This document shows positions 51,647 through 61,463 of a stretch of 64,000 nucleotides of DNA, piece by piece. Origin of the DNA: Arenibacter sp. ARW7G5Y1 (GTDB lineage: Bacteria > Bacteroidota > Bacteroidia > Flavobacteriales > Flavobacteriaceae). Numbering within the stretch: position 1 is the first letter of the stretch; each line of letters opens with the position of its first letter. The notes beneath the pieces were generated by a model that was not told where the DNA came from, made no database searches, and saw only the letters and a list, made by a program, of their open reading frames with translations. The position numbers and the translations under genes are program-made. The DNA lies in contig NZ_QJJZ01000005.1 of assembly GCF_003201775.1 (NCBI RefSeq), positions 1 through 64,000 of the forward strand. The letters run 5' to 3'.

Positions 51647-52498
51647 ATGACGACAAATTACGACGATATATTAAAAAAATTAGACAATAAATTAGATATT
51701 CTTGAAATAGAAGAACAAGATATTTTACTCAAAGCTGAAAAAGGGATTAAACTTGCAAAACAGACCCTTAAATCAGTTAGAAGTATCGTAGTTGATTATG
51801 AATTTGAAACCAAATTAGAGGAAATTCATTTCTTTAAATGTACTAAACCAAAAATTTATAGCAAACTTATTTATTACGTAAAATTATTTAACATTGAAAG
51901 TAAAAGACCCAGGGGAAGCAATAAATCGCAAGTAAAGTATTTGAACAATTATATTGAGAAACTTCAAACCTACTTTAACGACAATCTTGATTTTTACCAT
52001 TATTACCGCAGGGAAGCTACTGTATTTGATGAGCAATATTTTTTAAGAGGCAAGGCAGATATTCGGTTGTTCCCAGACTCATTTCACTTTTTTGTTGATG
52101 AAGAATTTGCAACAAGCCACGATAGTACCGTGGCCTCAATTTTAGCCTACGACCTTTTGATTGTACACTTAAAACGGGAAATTGATAAATTGGAGAATAA
52201 TGGAAATTATGCAAGTTTAAGATTGTTACAAAGTAAAACCAAAATTACCTGGACAGCCCACAAAATATATTTAATTGAACTGATATACGCTTTGCACAGT
52301 ACAGATGTCATTAATAATGGTACTGTTGACATTAAAGATATTGCCTATTTTGTTGAAAAAACATTTAAAGTGGACTTGGGCGATTATTACAGAGCTTTTT
52401 TGGAAATACGGATGCGTAAAAATGGCAGAACCAAATTTTTGGATATTCTGAAAAAGCAGTTGACCAAACGGATGGATGATACTGATAACGTAAAATAA
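51647..52498 (+). CDS. rteC: RteC-domain protein
   Basis: The protein has 283 residues. It matches the RteC pattern (EEIHFFKCTKPKIYSKLIYYVKLFNIESKRP and later NNGTVDIKDIAYFVEKTFKVDLGDYYRAF). RteC of CTnDOT is a DNA-binding activator of excision in Bacteroides. Its presence supports a CTnDOT-like regulation of this element. It is followed by a terminator. Confidence 0.85.
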   Translation: MTTNYDDILKKLDNKLDILEIEEQDILLKAEKGIKLAKQTLKSVRSIVVDYEFETKLEEIHFFKCTKPKIYSKLIYYVKLFNIESKRPRGSNKSQVKYLNNYIEKLQTYFNDNLDFYHYYRREATVFDEQYFLRGKADIRLFPDSFHFFVDEEFATSHDSTVASILAYDLLIVHLKREIDKLENNGNYASLRLLQSKTKITWTAHKIYLIELIYALHSTDVINNGTVDIKDIAYFVEKTFKVDLGDYYRAFLEIRMRKNGRTKFLDILKKQLTKRMDDTDNVK

Positions 52499-52532
52499 AA
52501 CACCCAAGATGCTTCAACTTGGGTGTTTCTTG
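52497..52532 (+). terminator. Terminator after rteC
   Basis: CACCCAAG (52501-52508) pairs with CTTGGGTG (52518-52525), flanked by AAAA before and TTTCTTGTTTT after. A similar CACCCAAG occurs at ~52638, in the otherwise empty 52530-52774 gap. Confidence 0.85.
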
Positions 52533-52774
52533 TTTTATGGAAAATCTCATTTTATTTGGTGGTTTTTAGATAGGGTATTTTTTCTGAAGAAGTACCAAAA
52601 CCCTCTATTGTATTACATTGAAAATGAGAGAAGAAAAACACCCAAGTAGGCCTAACTTGTGAATAAAATCCAGCAAACTACCCCAATTTTGTAGAACGAA
52701 AGTCAAATCAGGTCAGGGGCTATCATTTTAGATGAAAGCAAAACGGTAGTCCCTTTCTTTTAATCCGTTCTATT

Positions 52775-53053
52775 ATGCCCACAAGTATTATTACCACAGA
52801 CGACCTTCGAGAATTCAAAATGGAACTGCTCGATGATATCAAGGAACTACTCAATAGCCAATCTGGTCATATTACCAAAAGGTGGCTAAAATCCCCTGAA
52901 GTAAAAAAGCTTTTGGGAATCTCTTCTGGCACGTTACAGAATTTAAGAATTAATGGCACATTGCCCTACACCAAAGTAGGGGGTGTACTCTATTACGATT
53001 ACGAAGAAATAATTAGCGTAATGGAAAATAATAAAGTTCATAACAAATTCTAA
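52775..53053 (+). CDS. Excisionase/MerR-like helix-turn-helix protein
   Basis: The protein has 92 residues. An HTH of the excisionase type (WLKSPEVKKLLGISSGTLQNLRINGTLPYTKVGGVLYYDYEEI) follows a short N-terminal helix. Such proteins in Bacteroidota ICEs control excision or early genes. It starts the replication/excision module and is followed seven bases later by a possible replication gene. Confidence 0.8.
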   Translation: MPTSIITTDDLREFKMELLDDIKELLNSQSGHITKRWLKSPEVKKLLGISSGTLQNLRINGTLPYTKVGGVLYYDYEEIISVMENNKVHNKF

Positions 53054-53059
53054 ATCGTT

Positions 53060-53746
53060 TTGGAGCAGGTCAATTACATTAAGCACCTAAACGCTGTATT
53101 CTTACAATTCTCAAAGGATAGCCGTTTAAATCCCACGCACATAAGTTTGTACGTGGCATTGTTTCAATTATGGAACAACTATCACTTTCCGACAGAATTC
53201 TATATCAATCGAGAAGAAGCGATGCGGTTTTCCAAGATTGGTTCAAAAACTACCTACCATCGCTGCATCAAAGAACTACATCATTGGAAATACCTATTAT
53301 ACGAACCCTCACATAATCCATTTAAAGGCAGCAGAATCAAGATGTTCAATTTTGGGACAAGTGATGGACAAGCTCTGTACCCAAACCCTACCAATATCGG
53401 GACAAGCAATGGACAAGCGGTGGTATCTATAAACAAACATATACAAACAGGAAAAAACAAAGCAAATGATACTAAACTTGACAAGCCAAAAAATGAAAAT
53501 GAAGTCATTGATTTTTTTGAAAAGGAAAATTGGCCAGAATTGGAAGCCAAAAAATTTTACAACCACTACCAAGGCATCGGTTGGAAAGTAGGTGGAAAAA
53601 CAAAAATTGTCGATTGGCACGCCACAGCTCGAAACTGGATGATAAAGGCCGAAGAGCTAAAAGAAGAAAAAACAATGGTTGCAGTTAGCCAAAATACGGA
53701 CAACCTAAAGACAAGTTCCAACAAAAATTATAATGAACCATTATGA
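53060..53746 (+). CDS. Replication/regulatory ICE protein, TTG start
   Basis: The protein has 228 residues. The frame begins at a TTG, with no ATG nearby upstream of the conserved block; homologues of this type usually begin with MEQVNYIKHLNAVF. The N-terminal half looks like a winged-helix (FSKIGSKTTYHRCIKELHHWKYL), the middle is Asn/Gly-rich (repeated GTSDGQA and GTSNGQA), and the C-terminal part (ENWPELEAKKFYNHYQGIGWKVGGKTKIVDW) resembles phage/ICE replication proteins. It overlaps the ATPase gene start. Confidence 0.7.
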   Translation: MEQVNYIKHLNAVFLQFSKDSRLNPTHISLYVALFQLWNNYHFPTEFYINREEAMRFSKIGSKTTYHRCIKELHHWKYLLYEPSHNPFKGSRIKMFNFGTSDGQALYPNPTNIGTSNGQAVVSINKHIQTGKNKANDTKLDKPKNENEVIDFFEKENWPELEAKKFYNHYQGIGWKVGGKTKIVDWHATARNWMIKAEELKEEKTMVAVSQNTDNLKTSSNKNYNEPL

Positions 53747-54405
53747 ATCCCCACAAACCACATATCATTACCGAGGGTAGCGTTCAATACACCTTGGGAG
53801 AACTGAAAGACAATCAAATGCTTTATGATTTTGATAAAATGCTAATTTATCTCAATGCCAAAGGAAAACTACTTTTTGGCAAGAAATTCAAAATTTTTGA
53901 AGAAGACCGTGATATTATATTCAAGCTCTGTAATTATTTTATCAGGGATGAAGCTAATTGCAAAAAATTAGACATCGACCGCGATAAAGGGATTTTGCTT
54001 TCTGGTCCTGTTGGTTGTGGAAAAACCAGTTTAATGAAACTGTTACGCCATATTGTGCCACATCAGAAATCGTATGAGGTTATACCCACACGAAACATTG
54101 CCTTTGCCTTTAATAATATTGGGTACACCATCATTGAAAATTACGGCGACAAAAAGTTTTATTGTTTTGATGATTTGGGTGTAGAACCCACCGGAAGGCA
54201 TTTTGGAAAAGATTGTAATGTAATGGGCGAAATCTTACTTTCACGTTATGATTTATTTTTAAGTCATAAAACTAAAACACACGCAACTACAAACCTCAAT
54301 GCTAAAGAACTGGAGGAACGTTATGGGAATAGGGTACGTTCAAGGATGCGACAACTGTTCAATTTAATTGCCTTTGATAAAAGCAGTCGTGATAAAAGGG
54401 ATTAA
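53743..54405 (+). CDS. DnaC-like ATPase (helicase loader)
   Basis: The protein has 220 residues with Walker A LSGPVGCGKTSLMK, Walker B YCFDDLG, and sensor-type segments (ATTNLNAKELEERYGNRVRSRM), all in the manner of DnaC/DnaI AAA+ ATPases. It overlaps the preceding gene by four bases and should cooperate with it in replication or mobilisation of the excised element. Confidence 0.83.
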   Translation: MNPHKPHIITEGSVQYTLGELKDNQMLYDFDKMLIYLNAKGKLLFGKKFKIFEEDRDIIFKLCNYFIRDEANCKKLDIDRDKGILLSGPVGCGKTSLMKLLRHIVPHQKSYEVIPTRNIAFAFNNIGYTIIENYGDKKFYCFDDLGVEPTGRHFGKDCNVMGEILLSRYDLFLSHKTKTHATTNLNAKELEERYGNRVRSRMRQLFNLIAFDKSSRDKRD

Positions 54406-54407
54406 AT

Positions 54408-54833
54408 CTAATTTTGGTTTTCTTCCTCTAAAAGAAGTAGTTCGTGTATCATATCGCTTTCATCCAAATATTGAGCCAACCATTCTTGTTGGGAAAGCCA
54501 ATTGATATACTCTTTATCAGATTCCCAAATAGCTTCAACATATTCCCCTCTATATTTACCGAAACTAAATTTCGTTCCAGAATCTTGTCCCTCAACTTCA
54601 GTATCGAACAATTTGTAATAGGTTTCTAATAAACCTTCTTCTCTACACCTGTAATACAGCCATTGTTTTTTATAGCCTTTGTATTGCCTTCTTTTTTCAA
54701 GATATTTTACCATTTCAACATCAGATAAGGCCTTAAATGAATTTCGTTTGGTTTTTGGTTTAAACAACCATCCAAAAGTCATCCCCAAAGTATTTTGAAG
54801 TACGTTCAAAAAGAAAATTGCAATTGCTCTCAT
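54408..54833 (-). CDS. ExoX-like C-terminal domain protein
   Basis: The protein has 141 residues. A hydrophobic start (AIAIFFLNVLQNTLGMTFGWLF) could be a membrane or amphipathic segment. The C-terminal part FSFGKYRGEYVEAIWESDKEYINWLSQQ matches the exodeoxyribonuclease X-like C-terminal domain, with GKYRG as its core. No nuclease domain is present. It is divergent from the flanking plus-strand genes and lies between the DnaC-like gene and the defence genes, possibly as part of the latter. Confidence 0.6.
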   Translation of the reverse strand: MRAIAIFFLNVLQNTLGMTFGWLFKPKTKRNSFKALSDVEMVKYLEKRRQYKGYKKQWLYYRCREEGLLETYYKLFDTEVEGQDSGTKFSFGKYRGEYVEAIWESDKEYINWLSQQEWLAQYLDESDMIHELLLLEEENQN

Positions 54834-55017
54834 TTTATTTGCACTAGAGTTTATAACACTCTAATTAGGCTTAATTTACGAAAAAAAACCAAAATTTTGA
54901 CTTCCAGAAGTAAAGATATATTCTTAATAAAATTTTAACAATTTGTAGGAAACCGTAAGAATTTAAAAAGACATTTCAGTATATTTATAGGCGATTACGC
55001 TTAAAATATTAATGTTT

Positions 55018-55050
55018 AAAAAGCTAATGGGAAATCATTGGCTTTTTTAT
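55018..55050 (+). terminator. Terminator/attenuator in the leader of the Gabija-like operon
   Basis: AAAAAGC-AATG (55018-55029) pairs with CATT-GCTTTTT (55036-55047), with single-base bulges on each side and TTTTTT at the end. It lies in the 5' leader, before the ATG at 55069. Any start at 55012 would overlap it. Confidence 0.7.
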
Positions 55051-55068
55051 TGTTTCAAAATAATTATT

Positions 55069-57183
55069 ATGCATATAAGTTCACTATCCATTAGGAATTT
55101 TAGAAATTTCTATAAATCAAAATTCATTTTTAAAAAAGGTATAAATACTATTTTAGGAGAAAACGGTTCAGGTAAAACCAATCTCTTTTTTGCTTTACGA
55201 GTTTTAATTGATGATAAACTTCCAAGATATATAAGATTTAATGAGTCTGACTTTAACCGAGGTCTGGGTAAATGGGCTGGACATTGGATAATTTTATCGG
55301 TTACTTTTGACGAACTGGATGCGAGTGAAGAAGCACAGGTACTGGCAGTACAATCTTCGGGAGATATGGAAGGCAGCAAAAAGACTGGAAGTTACTCGGT
55401 GTACTTTAGACCAAAATATCAGTTTAGAAAAGAATTATATGATTATTCACAAACCGCAGGTAAAAGTGTAGCAGGGCTTCAGCTTTTTTTTGATAAACTT
55501 ACGATTGATGATTATGAAACGTCTTACTTATGCAGAGGCTCTGGAGATTTTAGTGATGACACTACCTATAAAAAGTATGTTGGCGATTTTGATGCTGTTG
55601 AATTCCCAAACCCAGATGATAAAGAAGAATTGATTTTTGGAACGTTTCTGCCGAGGGAAATAAGTGTGCACAACGAGGTTTCTTGTACGTTCATTAAAGC
55701 ACTTCGAGATGTCGAAAGCGACTTACGTTCCTATTCTACTAATCCATTGATTAATTTATTACGAGGAAAGGAAAAAACTATTGAAGTTTCAAAACAAACG
55801 GACATCATTGATAGCGTTAACAAACTTAACGACCAAATTAGTTCTCTCAAAGAAGTAAAGGATGTGAAAGATGGAATTGACAAAAGTATTAAGGAAGCTG
55901 TGGGTACTACTTACGGCCCTAATATAGATGTCAAATCAGAACTTCCAAATGATATGGAAAAACTACTGCAATCACTCAAACTATGGGTTGGCGACCCAGA
56001 TGAAGAAGGTTATATGGGTAAAATATGGGAGTTGAGTTTGGGAGGTGCAAATATGATTTACCTATCACTAAAGCTATTGGAGTATGAAAAAATCAGAACG
56101 GATAGAATTGCAAATTTTCTTTTAATAGAAGAACCAGAAGCACATATTCATACGCATATTCAAAAAACCCTTTTTGATAATGTGCAAACCAATAAAACAC
56201 AGGTTATTATTTCAACGCATTCTACTCACATTTCATCTGTAAGCCGAATAAGTTCAGTAAATATTTTAAGCCGAGGAAATATGCAGACTTTGGTATATCA
56301 ACCATCTAACAATCTTGATGATGATTATATAACAAGAGCCGAAAGGTACTTGGACGCCATAAGAAGCAACTTGCTTTTCGCGAAAGGCGTTGTTTTGGTT
56401 GAAGGCGATGCAGAACAGATTCTCATTCCTCAAATGTTTAAAAAAGTCTTTGGAATTTCGCTCGATGAAATTGGGATAAGTCTCGTAAACATTGGAAGTA
56501 CAGGTTTTAAAAATGTTGCAAGGCTTTTCCATAAGGATAGAATTCAGAAAAACTGTGCCATACTAACTGACTTGGATGCCAGTATTGTCAATTTACCTGC
56601 AAATGAAGTTGATGATTCTGCTTATGAAAAACATTGTAGGGCATCGCAAATTAGTGGAGCTGAAAGAAAAAAGGAATTGGATAAATTTTGTGACAAAAAC
56701 GACTTCTTGATTCCTTTTTACTCTAAATACACCTTTGAAGTTGATTTCCTTTTGAATGGGAATAGCCACGAATACGTACAATCACTTCCTGAAATTTTCA
56801 AACAACAAGCAGCTATTGATTCTTCAAAGAAAAAGTTAGAAGAAAAATCAGTTTCGATTGCAGGTGTAGAAGTTTTACGATTGGCTGATAAAAAAGGCAA
56901 AGGTTGGCTGGCGTTGGTTGTTGCAGATAATTTAGTTTACAATACTTATATTCCTGAATATATTTTGAAAGCCGTTGCTTTTGCATCTTCGCATTTAAAT
57001 AATGCCTCTAAAGCTAAAACCGCTAAATACAGGTTACGAAAAATTAGTCGTAGTAAAAATGATAGTTATTACGATGTAGCAACAAAAATTAGTTTTAAGG
57101 ATAAAGAAGACCAACAGGTTATTGATGACTATATAGCCAACTTTCCTAATGACCAATTTACTAAATTTTTATCGTTTATATGA
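55069..57183 (+). CDS. gajA: OLD-family ATP-dependent nuclease (GajA-like)
   Basis: The protein has 704 residues from the ATG giving MHISSLSIRNF. An ABC-type ATPase carries Walker A GENGSGKT (K36), a signature LSLGGANMIYLSLKLLE, Walker B LLIEEPEAH (E354, E355) and ISTHSTH. A Toprim domain follows with VEGDAEQ (E445) and LTDLDAS (D501, D503). OLD nucleases next to UvrD-like helicases form the Gabija anti-phage system. Typical GajA is about 580 residues, so this one is longer, mainly between Walker A and the signature. It overlaps the helicase gene by four bases. Confidence 0.9.
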   Translation: MHISSLSIRNFRNFYKSKFIFKKGINTILGENGSGKTNLFFALRVLIDDKLPRYIRFNESDFNRGLGKWAGHWIILSVTFDELDASEEAQVLAVQSSGDMEGSKKTGSYSVYFRPKYQFRKELYDYSQTAGKSVAGLQLFFDKLTIDDYETSYLCRGSGDFSDDTTYKKYVGDFDAVEFPNPDDKEELIFGTFLPREISVHNEVSCTFIKALRDVESDLRSYSTNPLINLLRGKEKTIEVSKQTDIIDSVNKLNDQISSLKEVKDVKDGIDKSIKEAVGTTYGPNIDVKSELPNDMEKLLQSLKLWVGDPDEEGYMGKIWELSLGGANMIYLSLKLLEYEKIRTDRIANFLLIEEPEAHIHTHIQKTLFDNVQTNKTQVIISTHSTHISSVSRISSVNILSRGNMQTLVYQPSNNLDDDYITRAERYLDAIRSNLLFAKGVVLVEGDAEQILIPQMFKKVFGISLDEIGISLVNIGSTGFKNVARLFHKDRIQKNCAILTDLDASIVNLPANEVDDSAYEKHCRASQISGAERKKELDKFCDKNDFLIPFYSKYTFEVDFLLNGNSHEYVQSLPEIFKQQAAIDSSKKKLEEKSVSIAGVEVLRLADKKGKGWLALVVADNLVYNTYIPEYILKAVAFASSHLNNASKAKTAKYRLRKISRSKNDSYYDVATKISFKDKEDQQVIDDYIANFPNDQFTKFLSFI

Positions 57184-58955
57184 TTTTAGATACTTTAAGC
57201 GACCAACAAAAAGATGCCGTTGTTAAAGATGGAAATGTACTTCTTACAGCTTGCCCAGGAAGTGGAAAAACACGAGTGATTATTCATAAACTCGCTTATG
57301 CTCTAAAAAATATTGATGTAAACAGTAAACAAAGGATTGTCGCTCTAACTTTTACCGTAAGGGCTTCCGAAGAAATATATCGCAGATTAAACGCAATGGG
57401 AATTAATAGTAATCGGGTTTGGTCTGGCACTTTGCATTCATTTTGTCTCGAATGGATTATAAAACCCTATTCCTGTTATTTACCTGAACTTGAAAACGGC
57501 TATTTAATTGCCGATGAAACTTATGCCTCGGATATCATAAGTGAACTTAAAGAAAAGCATAAGTTAAAACCTATTGACCCGATTAATTTCAGATTCAATA
57601 GGGACGGCACATTTGCCGAACCAAAAACAATTCAAAAAAGAGTCCTTAAGGATTATCACGAAAGGCTACAAACAGAGAAGTTAATTGATTTTGAGCTTCT
57701 ACTATACTATTCATACAAACTCTTAACCAAGCATCCTAAAATAAAAAAAACGTTATCGAACATTTTTAGCCTTATATGTGTTGATGAATATCAAGACACG
57801 CAAGATTTGCTTTACGCAATTATTTCGTCGATTGTAACAACTGGGGAAGGTAGCTCAAATCTATTTTTAGTAGGAGATACAGACCAAGCAATTTATGCAT
57901 CTTTGGGTGGCATTGCCAAAAGTTTGGAAGAAATACAGGAAGAGTTAAACACTTTACCTATTGAGCAACTTACGCTTTCTGGAAATTATAGGTCCACACA
58001 AAGAATTATCGACTTTTACTCTATATTCCAGACAAACCCAATTAAAATTGAAGCTATTGGTACTAATAAAGACGTTGATAGTATAATAACGTACAATAAC
58101 ACCATTGACAAAGGATATTTAGTAGATGAAATTGGACGACTTATAGAGCATAGTTTAGATAATGGAATTCCAGAAGATGAAATATGCGTATTGGTTCCGC
58201 AATGGTGGTTAATAACTACTATCACAAAACAGTTGAGAGCTAAACTACCAGATGTAAATTTTGATGCTTCAGGTTTAGCACCAATGTCAAAAAATCGAAA
58301 TAACATTTGGTATAAGTTATCGAGGTTGTTCTTAACGCAGCCACAACCAAAAATATATTCATTGCGATACAAATGGTGTTCTGAAGTAATTGAAAACTTT
58401 AAAGAACATACCAATACTGAATTCAGCGAACAATATCAAACAGAGCGAAATGTATTGAAATTGATTAACTCGATAACATCCAATGAAACTGAAGGTATCG
58501 ATTATCTTAATGATTGTTTTGACCAGTTTTTAGAGGCTGTTGGGATTGACCAAACTATTTACGCACAACTTCTTATAAATAGGAAGACCTTTTTCGATGT
58601 AATAAAGAGCCGTCTTGAAGACCCAACGTTTCAAGTTCCAAGTGACATAGCATCATTTATGAGTTTTTATAGAGAAATGTCAGGCGTCGTCATCAATACT
58701 TGCGTTGGTGTTAAAGGAGAAGAATTTGAAACCGTTATTGCTTATGGTTTGCTAAATGGGTATATCCCACATTGGAATGACATTTTTACTGGAGACCCTG
58801 TTGCCGCTTCAAAAAAACTACTTTATGTTATCTGTTCAAGAGCCAAAACCAATTTACACTTGATATCAGAAACTGGCAGACAAACCAAAAAAGGAAACCC
58901 GTTAGAGATTACCCCAGAATTGCAAAATCTTAATTTTGAATTTGATGAAATATAA
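57180..58955 (+). CDS. gajB: UvrD-like helicase (GajB-like)
   Basis: The protein has 591 residues of superfamily 1 helicase type: Walker A TACPGSGKT (K30), LICVDEYQDTQ (D202, E203), VGDTDQAIYASLGG, LSGNYRSTQ, GVKGEEFETVIAYG, and a final CSRAKTNL. It overlaps the OLD gene in ATGA, which is the arrangement of Gabija gajAB. The partner nuclease and helicase are expected to form a complex that degrades phage DNA upon nucleotide depletion. Family membership is clear; activity is inferred. Confidence 0.88.
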   Translation: MILDTLSDQQKDAVVKDGNVLLTACPGSGKTRVIIHKLAYALKNIDVNSKQRIVALTFTVRASEEIYRRLNAMGINSNRVWSGTLHSFCLEWIIKPYSCYLPELENGYLIADETYASDIISELKEKHKLKPIDPINFRFNRDGTFAEPKTIQKRVLKDYHERLQTEKLIDFELLLYYSYKLLTKHPKIKKTLSNIFSLICVDEYQDTQDLLYAIISSIVTTGEGSSNLFLVGDTDQAIYASLGGIAKSLEEIQEELNTLPIEQLTLSGNYRSTQRIIDFYSIFQTNPIKIEAIGTNKDVDSIITYNNTIDKGYLVDEIGRLIEHSLDNGIPEDEICVLVPQWWLITTITKQLRAKLPDVNFDASGLAPMSKNRNNIWYKLSRLFLTQPQPKIYSLRYKWCSEVIENFKEHTNTEFSEQYQTERNVLKLINSITSNETEGIDYLNDCFDQFLEAVGIDQTIYAQLLINRKTFFDVIKSRLEDPTFQVPSDIASFMSFYREMSGVVINTCVGVKGEEFETVIAYGLLNGYIPHWNDIFTGDPVAASKKLLYVICSRAKTNLHLISETGRQTKKGNPLEITPELQNLNFEFDEI

Positions 58956-59015
58956 AAAATGTTGTAATCCATTTGTAACGATTTGAAAAATTAAGGATAG
59001 TGTTTTTAGGATAAA

Positions 59016-60725
59016 ATGAAGAAAATAGATTTAGAGAAAAAATCATTAGAAATTCAAAAAATAATCTCTCGTTATACAAAAGAGAGCTTTGTATGTTTTT
59101 TTGCTGATTTTATTAGACACCATCCAGAAAGAAGCAATATTGGATTTTCAAAAAAATTCAAGTCAAAATTAAAAGATTCTTTATATCTGATAATGTTAAG
59201 ACTCTCTACACCATTGGCAGGCAAGGAAGAACTTCATTATTCAGAAAAAAATGATTTAGTACTTCAGCAAGTTGCTGACATTCTTTTAGAGATAGTTAGT
59301 TTCTATTTATCAGAAAATTATGAGGGAAATGAATTTGATGAGATTTCTGATAAAAGACAAAAATTACTTGTTCACGAATTAGCATTCAAAAATTACTTTC
59401 AAAACGGAATATTAAATTATAGAGAACAAGAGGTAAATAAGGTTATTAGGATGTTTAAACCTTATCAAGATAAAATACAGGAAAGATTAGAAATCGATTT
59501 AAAAACCTTAATTAATTTATGCAATCATTCTGAATTAATTTATCGTGCAAAGTCAATAAATTCAAAGTCATTTATTTTAGACAAAGGCTTTGACAAACTG
59601 GCTCGACAATCTGCAAATGGATTATTAGCAGAGAATGAGTTTACAGATAAGCTGTTAGAACTTTCGAATGAGACCCAAGAAAGTTTTTTGAATTTTTTTG
59701 AGAAACCCCACCAATGTTTACTTTTTGCCAAACAAGATTTTCACCTCTCTTTTGAAGAAAAACATATTGATATTTTCTGTGGCTTATTTTCAATTGATAT
59801 TAAAGATAATCATAGTAATTTATTTTATTCCCAACAAAATCCTTTAGAAAATAAACCGATTATAAGAATTAGTGATAATCAGTATTTAAACGTATATCAA
59901 AAACAATTGCCTTCAGCTCTATATGATTTACTTTATACCACGCTTACTCAAACAAAAAAGGAAAAAGAACAAGTAAATTTCCGTAGAGGAAAAGTTGTTT
60001 TGGAAAGCCATACTTTGGATATATTTAAAAAATTCTTCAAAAAATCAAAAAGGATTAAAATTTTCACCAACTATTACATAAACAACGAGCCAGAAGAAAA
60101 AGATATATTAATCCTTGTGGATAATAACGCCTATATCATTGAATGTAAAGCTTCAAGATATAGAGAACCACGAAGGGTTACGGAACAAGCATACCAAAGA
60201 ATTAAATCTGACTTTAACGACTGTATTCAAAAAGGTTATGACCAATGCTATCAGGTTGAACAGGAATTGTTAAACAATGAAAAGGTTATTGTTAGCTTGA
60301 AAAATAAATCGGAGGTAATTATCACGAATGAAATTCACGAGATTTTTTGCATTGTAGTTACTTCAGAAAGATTTGCTTCCATACAAACCGATTTAGGATT
60401 AATGCTTAAAAGGAAAAATAATGAAGACCCTTACCCTTGGTCAATATATGTCGATGATTTAGAAACTTTTTTGAAAGTGCTTTACAATAGTTTCAGTAAT
60501 CCATCCAGAAAGATTTTTAACTTTTTGGAGCATAGAGAATTACTACACGGAAGATTAATAACCAATGATGAATTGGATGTATGTGCTATGTTCCTAAAAG
60601 ACCCAAAGAACTTCAAAGAAATATGTGAAAGTGAATATGTTGTTTTTACTGACCCAACCCTACAAAATTATTTTGACAAGTTATATTTTGACAAAAAACT
60701 AAAATTTAGGATTGAGGATTTTTAG
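59016..60725 (+). CDS. PD-(D/E)xK nuclease-like protein next to Gabija
   Basis: The protein has 569 residues. The N-terminal ~340 residues are helical and unassigned. At ~355-400 a PD-(D/E)xK-like core is seen: EEKDILILVDNNAYIIECKAS, with D363 and E376-x-K378 in the expected order, followed by a helix (VTEQAYQRIKSDF). The rest is helical. It starts 60 bases after gajB on the same strand, so it may be a third member of the operon. I do not recognise a named family. The codon usage and AT content look similar to gajAB. Confidence 0.6.
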   Translation: MKKIDLEKKSLEIQKIISRYTKESFVCFFADFIRHHPERSNIGFSKKFKSKLKDSLYLIMLRLSTPLAGKEELHYSEKNDLVLQQVADILLEIVSFYLSENYEGNEFDEISDKRQKLLVHELAFKNYFQNGILNYREQEVNKVIRMFKPYQDKIQERLEIDLKTLINLCNHSELIYRAKSINSKSFILDKGFDKLARQSANGLLAENEFTDKLLELSNETQESFLNFFEKPHQCLLFAKQDFHLSFEEKHIDIFCGLFSIDIKDNHSNLFYSQQNPLENKPIIRISDNQYLNVYQKQLPSALYDLLYTTLTQTKKEKEQVNFRRGKVVLESHTLDIFKKFFKKSKRIKIFTNYYINNEPEEKDILILVDNNAYIIECKASRYREPRRVTEQAYQRIKSDFNDCIQKGYDQCYQVEQELLNNEKVIVSLKNKSEVIITNEIHEIFCIVVTSERFASIQTDLGLMLKRKNNEDPYPWSIYVDDLETFLKVLYNSFSNPSRKIFNFLEHRELLHGRLITNDELDVCAMFLKDPKNFKEICESEYVVFTDPTLQNYFDKLYFDKKLKFRIEDF

Positions 60726-60797
60726 TTTTAATTATCTCTTTGAAGATAGTTATAATAATCTTTCTAATGCTTTTTACAATTTCCATAAATATTTCCT

Positions 60798-61463
60798 TCA
60801 TAACCCAACATTTAAATAGTTATACAATCCCATTAAAATGGCCAATGCCATTGCTCTTATATTTTTGGGCTTTAAAAAATAATCTGCTTCATCGGTGCTC
60901 GAAATAAAGCCCATTTCGATGAGTATAGCAGGGCGAATTTCGATATTTTCACGTAGCACTTGAAAATTTGCGAATCGAACTGCTCGTTTTTTAAAGTCCA
61001 ATTTCAGAGTGCTTTCTTCCAAAATGGACAATCCCATTCCGATAGATTTCTTTATAAGTACTTCTTCATCGTTGGTATTATGCACGTAAATGTCCATTCC
61101 TTTTGCCGATGTGTTAGAGGCATTGCAATGTAACGATACAAACACATCAGCCTTTAAGCTTTCAGCTAATCGACTTCTATCGGATAAAGAAATTAAAGTG
61201 TCCATATATCTGGTCGAATACATATCAAACTCGTTATTTAAGAGGGTTTCATTTAGCCTTATAATCTCTTTGGCAATACTTAACGATACATCCTTTTCTT
61301 GAATACTATTTGTACCGATTGCACCAGTATCTTTTCCACCGTGTCCAGGGTCGATGATAATGACTTTTTGTTGACCGAAAATCACACAGAATTGTAGCAT
61401 CAAAATCACAAAACTGACGTTTTTGGGCGTTACCCACTTCCAAAATTTTAGAGTTATCAACAT
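60798..61463 (-). CDS. N-acetylmuramoyl-L-alanine amidase
   Basis: The protein has 221 residues from the ATG giving MLITLKFW; a frame open from a TTG at 61475 is less likely. A signal peptide (to ~FGQQ) is followed by an amidase_3 domain: IIDPGHGGKDTGAIG with the first Zn-binding His, SLHCNASN with the second, and IEMGFISS. It cleaves peptidoglycan and is commonly found with ICE transfer genes, where it may open the cell wall for the channel. It is antisense to its neighbours. Confidence 0.9.
   Translation of the reverse strand: MLITLKFWKWVTPKNVSFVILMLQFCVIFGQQKVIIIDPGHGGKDTGAIGTNSIQEKDVSLSIAKEIIRLNETLLNNEFDMYSTRYMDTLISLSDRSRLAESLKADVFVSLHCNASNTSAKGMDIYVHNTNDEEVLIKKSIGMGLSILEESTLKLDFKKRAVRFANFQVLRENIEIRPAILIEMGFISSTDEADYFLKPKNIRAMALAILMGLYNYLNVGL

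Noticed and set aside
55012-55068. Earlier ATG start for the OLD nuclease gene
   Set aside because: Its first codons overlap a terminator-like hairpin, and the conserved domain begins at the later ATG (MHISSLSIRNF).
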